Assembly: GCA_021825295.1 (NCBI GenBank)
Contig: JAKAHV010000019.1
Coordinates: 1 to 58,824 of the forward strand
DNA from: Nitrospirota bacterium
Lineage (GTDB): Bacteria > Nitrospirota > Thermodesulfovibrionia > Thermodesulfovibrionales > JdFR-88
Direction: 5' to 3'
DNA length: 58,824 nt
Shown: piece by piece, positions 54,055 through 58,824 of the stretch
Layout: the number at the start of each line of letters is the position of its first letter
Position numbering within the stretch: the first letter of the stretch is position 1
Made by a program: the position numbers and the translations under genes
Notes under the pieces: generated by a model
What the model was told of the DNA's origin: nothing
The model's input: the letters and a program-made list of their open reading frames with translations, nothing else
Databases searched by the model: none

Positions 54055-55299
54055 ATGAAAAAAAATGTGATACTAAGCTGGTGCCTTTACGATTTTGCCG
54101 GCGCCAGCTACTACTCTGTCATATCGGCCGTGATCTTCCCCGTCTACTATGCCAACCGCATAGTGGGCAATACGGCCCGGCTCGGAGACCTCTGGTGGGG
54201 CAGGGCCATCTCGCTAAGCATGCTGATAGTGGCCGTGACGTCGCCGTTTGCCGGAGGGATAGCCGGCAGGGCAGGGGTGCGGAAGAAATTTCTGATAGCC
54301 TACAGCCTTGCGGCGGCCTTTTTTGTGTCCATGTTTTCTTTCCTCAAGGCTGGCGACGTCATCCCGGGTTTCCTGCTGATTGTGGCGGCCAACGTGGCTA
54401 AGGAAGGCGGCATCGTGTTTTATAACTCCTATCTACCCGATATCGCCCCATGGGATTTGCGCGGAAGGGTTTCGGCCTGGGGCTTCGGGCTCGGATACGT
54501 GGGTTCGGCGGCCGCGCTGCTGATCGCCCTGCCGCTCGTCAGGAAGGGGCATTTCCCGTTGGTATGGCTTTCGGTCTGCGCGTTTTTTCTCGTCTTCTCG
54601 CTGCCGGCCTTTTTTTTGCTGCCGGGGGATGAACCCGCCCGGGGGAGGGAAAGGGAAAACGTTGCAAGATACGCAGTCCAGGGGACAAAAAGCGCACTTG
54701 CCGCGCTCAAATGGCTCTGGCTGGAAAACCCGGGCGCAAGGAGCTTTCTTCTTTCGTATCTCTTCTATCAGGACGGGGTGAATACGGTCATCATATTTTC
54801 GAGCATATTTGCGTCGGTGAGCCTCGGTTTCGGGCCGGCCGAGCTGGTGGCGCTTTACCTTGCGGTGCAGTTGACGGCTTTTTTGGGGGCGTTCGCGATG
54901 GCAAAGCCCTCGGACCTCTGGGGGCCTAAAAAGGTCATAGTGCTTACCCTTTTTTTGTGGGTGTTTGTTGCCGCGGCCGCCACCTTTGTCCGCCAGAAGG
55001 ACCAGTTCTGGGTGATTGCCGGCATCGCGGGGCTTGGGCTGGGCAGCATCCAGGCGGCATCGAGGACGCTTTTCTCAAGGTTCGTGCCGCCGGGGCGGCA
55101 ATCGGAATTCTTTGGCGTATATTCGATGATTGGGAAGACCTCCGCTATAGCCGGGCCCTTTATCTTCGGGCTCGTATCGCGCCTGACGGGCTCCGAGAGG
55201 CCGGCGGTTGCCGCAGTGGGCGGGCTGTTTCTGCTGGGACTTGCCTTCATCGCGCCCCTGAGGGAGCCGGCCGGGGGGCCAGCCCCTCCGGCCTTGTAA
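54055..55299 (+). CDS. MFS transporter, UMF1/Atg22-like family
   Basis: I start at ATG 54055 (AGAGGT upstream) over one 39 nt earlier. The 414-residue product has about 12 membrane helices. The N-terminus SWCLYDFAGASYYSVISAV is the UMF1-family signature (W-x-LYDFANSxY). Also typical are VFYNSYLPDIA after the fourth helix, RGRVSAWGFGLGYVGS, and the second-half loop GLGSIQAASRTLFSRFVPPG. Substrate is unknown. Family members are putative effluxers or, in fungi, vacuolar amino-acid exporters. The ferredoxin gene starts 29 nt downstream. Confidence 0.88.
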   Translation: MKKNVILSWCLYDFAGASYYSVISAVIFPVYYANRIVGNTARLGDLWWGRAISLSMLIVAVTSPFAGGIAGRAGVRKKFLIAYSLAAAFFVSMFSFLKAGDVIPGFLLIVAANVAKEGGIVFYNSYLPDIAPWDLRGRVSAWGFGLGYVGSAAALLIALPLVRKGHFPLVWLSVCAFFLVFSLPAFFLLPGDEPARGRERENVARYAVQGTKSALAALKWLWLENPGARSFLLSYLFYQDGVNTVIIFSSIFASVSLGFGPAELVALYLAVQLTAFLGAFAMAKPSDLWGPKKVIVLTLFLWVFVAAAATFVRQKDQFWVIAGIAGLGLGSIQAASRTLFSRFVPPGRQSEFFGVYSMIGKTSAIAGPFIFGLVSRLTGSERPAVAAVGGLFLLGLAFIAPLREPAGGPAPPAL

Positions 55300-55323
55300 A
55301 GGCTTTTCCCCGGCGGATATAAT
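55294..55323 (+). promoter_or_regulatory. Candidate promoter of the ferredoxin gene, possibly leaderless
   Basis: TTGTAA (55294-55299, containing the MFS stop), 18 nt, TATAAT (55318-55323). The ATG is only 5 nt beyond and no Shine-Dalgarno is visible, so transcription may start at the start codon. Confidence 0.45.
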
Positions 55324-55328
55324 AAATC

Positions 55329-55523
55329 ATGAGACCGAAAATCGATCTGGATAAATGCATCGGATGCGGAAATTGCGAGGAAGTCTGCCCGTCCGTGTTT
55401 CACTTGAACGAGCAACTCGGCAAGGCTGAGGTAATGGACCCCGAGGGTTGTGAGTTTGCGGGCTGCTGCGAGGCCGCGGCCGAAAACTGCCCCCAGGAGG
55501 CCATTTCGCTGGAAGAAGACTAG
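55329..55523 (+). CDS. [4Fe-4S] ferredoxin
   Basis: 64 residues with DLDKCIGCGNCEEVCPS (CxxCxxCx3CP) binding one 4Fe-4S cluster with the distal CP in ENCPQEAI. Two further cysteines (CEFAGCC) may form a disulfide, as in Desulfovibrio-type single-cluster ferredoxins. It carries electrons for cytoplasmic oxidoreductases; the orphan 2-oxoacid oxidoreductase subunit is a possible user, though unlinked. The final base of its TAG stop (55523) is also the first base of the MITE-like element, so the insertion lies exactly at the gene's end. Confidence 0.92.
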   Translation: MRPKIDLDKCIGCGNCEEVCPSVFHLNEQLGKAEVMDPEGCEFAGCCEAAAENCPQEAISLEED

Positions 55524-55745
55524 AACCTATCTCAAAATCGCTTCTGGCTGCAAGCGGCTGAAATCGCGGCATACGGTGTCGTCAAGGTAAAATCGTCCTC
55601 AATCCCGCCTTGGCGGGCTGTTGCGCCTCCGGGCGATTTTCCCTTTTCTCCAAGGCTTTGCCCCTAAAAATTTTCAATTTTTCGGGGACCCCGCTGCCAC
55701 GATTTCCTCTCTCTTTCGCTTCAAAATCAATTTTGAGATAGGTTC
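55523..55745. mobile_element. MITE-like element, copy 2 (inverted relative to copy 1)
   Basis: The 16-bp ends GAACCTATCTCAAAAT (55523-55538) and its exact inverse (55730-55745) match those of the element at 30419-30595, and the sub-terminal sequences match in reverse order. At 223 bp it is longer by about 46 bp, the extra part including GCCTTGGCGGGC and an AT-rich hairpin. A TA dinucleotide lies outside each end (55521-55522 and 55746-55747), a possible target duplication. Confidence 0.82.
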
Positions 55746-55769
55746 TAATAGGGTTTGTTTTTTTAGGCC

Positions 55770-56018
55770 TTAGCCGGCGAAGTTCTTTATGAACTGCCCT
55801 ATCTGTACCCCCAGATACACGCATTTGATGCCGTCCATGCACTCATCAGCATCTTTTTTCTCCAGGTGTGTTGTAAGCTCATGGCTGTTTTTTGTGAATT
55901 TTACAATGTAAGCGTTTTTTCCCTCGCTGAAGGCGATGCCCACCGTTATCCCGTACCGTCCGATCTCCGGGTACATCTCCATAATCTTGTCTTTTAGCGC
56001 GACTACCGTGTAGCCCAT
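55770..56018 (-). CDS. Small conserved protein of unknown function
   Basis: 82 residues, with GGAGG 8-9 nt before the ATG, so it is very likely a real gene. The sequence is an alpha/beta mix (ALKDKIMEMYPEIGRYGI; KNAYIVKFTKNSHELTTHL), ending in DADECMDGIKCVYLGVQIG, with two cysteines about seven residues apart. I have a sense of similar small proteins in Geobacter-like bacteria but no function to offer. No signal peptide or membrane helix is seen. Confidence 0.75.
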   Translation of the reverse strand: MGYTVVALKDKIMEMYPEIGRYGITVGIAFSEGKNAYIVKFTKNSHELTTHLEKKDADECMDGIKCVYLGVQIGQFIKNFAG

Positions 56019-56398
56019 ATAAAAAACCTCCGGGTTGGTTTTTCATCTTCAAGATTATGATACAAAGCGGGTTATTCCGCAAGCGGAAGGCAGCAAGAAA
56101 ATTGGAGCCCGGGGATACGGGGTGTTTCCCCGGGCATGCCTTATCGAGTGGGAGGGTACATCTCGCTTAAGGCAAATTTATTTTATCAATTCCTTTTTTT
56201 ATAGTCAACACTTTGAAAACGATGGCGCTACACGGTTTTGAAACATCTTTGGGCAAGGGGAGGCGTTTATCTCTCACTGATGCCGCTTTTTTTAAGCGGA
56301 CGTGTGCATTGCCTGCGCTCTTTGCGCTTGGGGGATGAATTATAAGGGATTGATGTAAAATAAAGTCCGGCTGGTATTGAAAGGAGGCATCTGAATCC
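56019..56398. other. 380-bp intergenic region with two hairpins
   Basis: A 9-bp stem GCCCGGGGA/TCCCCGGGC sits at 56107-56135, and CCGCTT/AAGCGG around a T-rich loop at about 56284-56300. I see no gene, and no recognised riboswitch although I looked for a cyclic-di-GMP type. The lipoprotein promoter probably lies in the AT-rich part (56160-56400). Confidence 0.45.
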
Positions 56399-56926
56399 AT
56401 GAGGAAACTGACTGCATTTTGTCTTATAACGGCTGCCATGTTTCTTTTTTCCTGTCAGGGCGGCTCTTCCGGCAACGGCGCCGGGGGCGGCGCGATGGGA
56501 AAGATAGTCAGCCCGGACAACCAGATCAGCATACTGAAGGGGATAATCAGCCAGGACCCGAAGAACAAAAGGGCCTGGATCGATCTGGGCAACGTATCGA
56601 TGGATACAGGCCGGTATCAGGATGCAATTGATGCATACAGAGCGGCCCTGAAACTGGACCCCCGCGACCTGGATGTAAGGGTCGATATGGGCACATGCTA
56701 CAGGAGCATCGGCAACCCGCAAAAGGCGTTTGAAGAATACAAAAAGGTCCTCCATGTGGACCCGAACCATGCCATTGCGACCAGAAACATGGGGGTCGTT
56801 CTGGCTTACGACCTGCATAAAAAGCAGGAGGCAAGGGAGATGTTTGAAAAATATCTCAAGATGAACCCTAACGCGCCCGACGCAGCCGGCATCAGGCAGG
56901 AGATAGACAAGCTGAAGGGCGATTAA
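56399..56926 (+). CDS. TPR lipoprotein
   Basis: 175 residues with a lipoprotein signal (CLITAAMFLFSC, Cys near 19), a Gly-rich spacer (GGSSGNGAGGGAMG), and three tetratricopeptide repeats (RAWIDLGNVSMDTGRYQDAI; VRVDMGTCYRSIGNPQKAFE; AIATRNMGVVLAYDLHKKQEA). AAGGAGG lies 12 nt before the ATG. It probably acts as a protein-binding scaffold on a membrane surface in the periplasm. The convergent zinc-ribbon gene begins 8 nt after its stop. Confidence 0.85.
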   Translation: MRKLTAFCLITAAMFLFSCQGGSSGNGAGGGAMGKIVSPDNQISILKGIISQDPKNKRAWIDLGNVSMDTGRYQDAIDAYRAALKLDPRDLDVRVDMGTCYRSIGNPQKAFEEYKKVLHVDPNHAIATRNMGVVLAYDLHKKQEAREMFEKYLKMNPNAPDAAGIRQEIDKLKGD

Positions 56927-56933
56927 ATGAAAA

Positions 56934-57188
56934 TCAGCGCCCGGTCCGGCCCTTCATTGACGCAATGAGTTTTTCGTATTTCTGCTCGCCCACGCACTGT
57001 TTCGCGGCGGGGCACCACAGAACGCAACTGTAGGCCATCTGTCTCGAGATCGTCTGGCCGCAGCCCTTGCACTGTGTTTCGGGCTCATCCGACCATATCT
57101 CGTTTGCCGCGCCGCAGTGGCAGCACCGGATTTCCTCAGGATACGGATTAGTTATCTCCCGGCTTCCCGGACAGCTTTCCTTTGCCAT
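56934..57188 (-). CDS. Small zinc-ribbon protein
   Basis: 84 residues with nine cysteines: CPG near the start, CCHCG, CKGCG, then CVLWCPAAKQC. The two CxxC pairs fit a zinc ribbon; the C-terminal cluster may bind metal too. Similar small proteins in anaerobic bacteria are often mislabelled as phosphohydrolases. No catalytic domain is visible here. Function unknown; located between a TPR lipoprotein gene and ubiX. Confidence 0.75.
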   Translation of the reverse strand: MAKESCPGSREITNPYPEEIRCCHCGAANEIWSDEPETQCKGCGQTISRQMAYSCVLWCPAAKQCVGEQKYEKLIASMKGRTGR

Positions 57189-57246
57189 TGTCTATTTTAT
57201 AACAGGCCGGGGGCGCCTTTCGCTATGACCGAAATCATAAGCCGCC

Positions 57247-57873
57247 TCATTCCCCTCCGGAGCGGGGGCGTCGTCCCGTGCCCCGGCCATCCCATCTCCG
57301 AAAGATATCATTTTCGATGCCGGCCTGATCGAGGAGCTTGCCCGCGAAGAACTCCACCATGGCTTCGAGGGTTTTGGGTTTATGGTAAAAGGCGGCCACC
57401 GGCGGGGCAATTGCCACGCCCAGCCTGGCCAGTTTAAGCATGTTTTCCAGATGTATCGCCGAGAAGGGCATTTCCCTCGGGCAGAGTATCAGTTTTCCGC
57501 CTTCCTTGATCTTGACGTCCGCAGCCCGTTCAAGCAGGTTTGAGGCGTATCCGTTGGCGACTGCCGAAAGGGTCTTCATCGAGCACGGCACGATGAACAT
57601 CGCGTCCGTCCGGAAAGAGCCGCTTGCAATCGGGGCCCACATCCCGGTCTCGTCATAGTAAACGAGCTTCCCTCCCCGCACGCCCCCACGGAGTTGCTTT
57701 TCCCTTTGGGCCTTATTGCCGCATCTGATGCCGGTCTCCTGCTCCAGGATCGGAAGCGACTGGCTTGAGATTACGAGGTGCGTCTCGCAATTCCTTCCAA
57801 GAAGCTCCCGCAGCAGTTTTATGGCTATCGCCTGCCCGCTTGCCCCGCTTATGCCAAGTATAAAGCGCTTCAT
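57247..57873 (-). CDS. ubiX: Flavin prenyltransferase UbiX
   Basis: 208 residues from ATG 57873, where the family N-terminus RFILGISGASGQAIAIKLL begins; the much longer open frame upstream is not coding. Other marks are VPCSMKTLSAVANG, LCPREMPFSAIHLENMLKL, and AIAPPVAAFYHKPKT, where the FMN and dimethylallyl phosphate sites lie. It makes prenylated FMN for UbiD-type decarboxylases. No ubiD is in the window. The C-terminal tail (WDGRGTGRRPRSGGE) is basic and unconserved. Confidence 0.92.
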   Translation of the reverse strand: MKRFILGISGASGQAIAIKLLRELLGRNCETHLVISSQSLPILEQETGIRCGNKAQREKQLRGGVRGGKLVYYDETGMWAPIASGSFRTDAMFIVPCSMKTLSAVANGYASNLLERAADVKIKEGGKLILCPREMPFSAIHLENMLKLARLGVAIAPPVAAFYHKPKTLEAMVEFFAGKLLDQAGIENDIFRRWDGRGTGRRPRSGGE

Positions 57874-57961
57874 CCGTTTTTGAATGATAACACACAAGTC
57901 AAAAGTCTGAAACTGCGGGCGATGGCCGCGCCAATGCCCCGCGGGCGCGCCTGATTGCCGA

Positions 57962-57990
57962 TTGCAGGTGTCAAGAAATCGTCCTATAAT
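57962..57990 (+). promoter_or_regulatory. Promoter of the alanine-zipper lipoprotein
   Basis: TTGCAG (57962-57967), 17 nt, TATAAT (57985-57990), about 70 nt before the ATG at 58061. An AAGGAGG ribosome site lies at 58050-58056. It is well placed between divergent ubiX and the lipoprotein. Confidence 0.65.
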
Positions 57991-58060
57991 TTGTTCAGAC
58001 CGGGACCGGGCAATGATTCTTATCGTCAGTTCCACGAAAAATTTCTTGAAGGAGGTACGG

Positions 58061-58465
58061 ATGAAGAAGGGAATTTTCTTTGCGAGGCTTTCGGTGGTTC
58101 TGGGATTACTGATTATCCTTGCCGGGTGCGCGAGCAAGAAGTTCGTGATGGAGCAGACGCAGCCGCTTTCGGACAGGCTTGCGAAAGTTGAAAGCCGCCT
58201 TGACGACCTTGACAAGAAGGTGGCTTCCCTGGAGTCCCAGGTGGGCGTGCAAAACGCGGCGATCAACGACCTGAAAACCGACGTGGCTGACGCGAAGAAG
58301 CTGGCCGATGAGGCCAAGTCTAGCGCGAGCGCAAGCGCCAGCCAGGCGGAGTCCGCCGCCAAACGGGCGGAGGATGCGGCGAACAAGGCCGAGAAGGCCG
58401 CCAACAGATGCGAGAAGGCGGCAAAGAAGTGCGAAAGGGCCTTCAGATTGGGGCAGAGAAAATAG
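58061..58465 (+). CDS. Alanine-zipper coiled-coil lipoprotein (Lpp-like)
   Basis: I start at ATG 58061, behind AAGGAGG. The 134-residue product has a lipoprotein signal (VVLGLLIILAGC), a long coiled coil (LSDRLAKVESRLDDLDKKV) and a heptad-like Ala-rich segment (ASASASQAESAAKRAEDAA). It ends in a basic, twice-Cys tail (RCEKAAKKCERAF). It resembles outer-membrane alanine-zipper lipoproteins and may link membrane and cell wall. Its own promoter and a strong terminator suggest an abundant monocistronic message. Confidence 0.85.
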   Translation: MKKGIFFARLSVVLGLLIILAGCASKKFVMEQTQPLSDRLAKVESRLDDLDKKVASLESQVGVQNAAINDLKTDVADAKKLADEAKSSASASASQAESAAKRAEDAANKAEKAANRCEKAAKKCERAFRLGQRK

Positions 58466-58474
58466 GAAGGAACC

Positions 58475-58517
58475 GAAGAACCCCCGCTTTTCCCCCGCGG
58501 GGGTTCTTCAATTTTTT
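58475..58517 (+). terminator. Strong rho-independent terminator
   Basis: A 13-bp stem, GAAGAACCCCCGC (58475-58487) with GCGGGGGTTCTTC (58497-58509), 9-nt loop, then AATTTTTT. It ends the lipoprotein gene. Confidence 0.92.
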
Positions 58518-58661
58518 GGCTCTTCGGTCATTTTTTGGTGGGTGAAACGGCCTGACCGAATGAATAGGACAGACAGGCAAATGGGCGATGGATTTACATT
58601 TTAACGCGAATTTCCGGGACAACCCAAAATAATTTGTATATTCCGCTATTGCTGAAGAGCC

Positions 58662-58784
58662 TTTCTTTTTGGCTCTACGGGTTTTCTGTGGGTATTCCCC
58701 CTCCCCTTGTATGATAGGAGACGGAGTGTTTATACGAGAGGAAACTTGCTATGAACTTAATTAAGGGTGTGGCAGACCGTTCTC
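58662..58784. repeat. Uninterrupted copy of the window-end repeat
   Basis: 58701-58784 is the exact inverse of 1-84, and 58662-58700 inversely matches 363-401 with a few indels. A small AGAGCC/GGCTCT hairpin lies just at the inner edge (about 58656-58676). From 58510 to 58661 I see no gene, and the last 40 bases (58785-58824) are outside the repeat. Confidence 0.85.
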
Positions 58785-58824
58785 CCCTTGGGACAACAGA
58801 TCCCGTCTTTGAGCAGGGGTCGCC

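Noticed and set aside
56019-56398. Cyclic-di-GMP riboswitch before the TPR lipoprotein
   Set aside because: I compared the leader with the GEMM core by eye and found no matching conserved blocks, only a GC hairpin and a T-rich loop.

Overview
The window is a GC-rich, densely coded bacterial chromosomal segment, or one contig of it. It carries housekeeping genes (recA, recX, alaS, ligA, rtcB, ubiX, ubiB, pgpA), four genes for c-type cytochromes with at least four haem sites, a beta-barrel/multihaem gene set, and surface-polysaccharide genes. Isoleucine ATA and arginine AGG codons are frequent despite the high GC. Together with the multihaem cytochromes, an HAO-like octahaem protein and several small cysteine-rich proteins, this suggests an anaerobic or facultative Gram-negative bacterium of the Nitrospirota or Desulfobacterota kind. 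The phylum is an inference, not a demonstration.

Layout. 1-440: one copy of an 84-bp sequence whose perfect inverted copy lies at 58701-58784, followed by a truncated DUF559 gene in a G-rich repeat. 416-2039: histidine kinase and single-domain response regulator. 2211-8191, minus strand: a small tetrahaem-type cytochrome, then a MacAB-like export operon (two FtsX permeases, ATPase, HlyD adaptor) headed by an orphan 2-oxoacid oxidoreductase alpha subunit. 8334-17667, plus strand: osmC, pgpA, thpR, recA-pilT-recX-lipoprotein-alaS with overlapping starts and stops, a phasin-like coiled coil and ubiB. 17811-20264: archease, rtcB and a macro-domain protein, ended by a strong hairpin. 20304-23173, minus strand: two related secreted proteins, the first with NHL repeats. 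23541-25159: NifU-type scaffold and cell-wall amidase. 25592-30146: beta-barrel, nonahaem cytochrome and a large lipoprotein cytochrome with 13 haem sites, a candidate outer-membrane electron conduit, followed by a three-Cache periplasmic sensor protein.

32730-38782: D-aminoacylase-like amidohydrolase, class-I glutamine amidotransferase-like hydrolase, AI-2E transporter, a bacterial eRF1/Vms1-like protein and a solute-binding lipoprotein. 38832-45164: UspA, a DsrE/CGGC pair behind a near-consensus promoter, the HAO-like octahaem cytochrome with a polybasic tail, a thioredoxin-like lipoprotein, PncC and LigA. 45434-53399: polysaccharide genes (FecR-like protein, Wza-type export lipoprotein, TPR protein, O-antigen ligase/polymerase, CpsB-type PHP phosphatase, CapD-like dehydratase, and an SQD1-like gene broken by one in-frame TGA). 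53443-58465: Nudix, MFS, ferredoxin, small conserved proteins, UbiX and lipoproteins.

Mobile or repeated DNA without transposases is a theme: a DUF559-carrying element and a likely empty relative, two full copies of a short element with 16-bp terminal inverted repeats plus possible fragments, REP-like palindromes, and tandem repeats that touch start codons or gene junctions. I saw no tRNA, rRNA, CRISPR array or transposase. Assignments rest on reading motifs by eye; no search was run.
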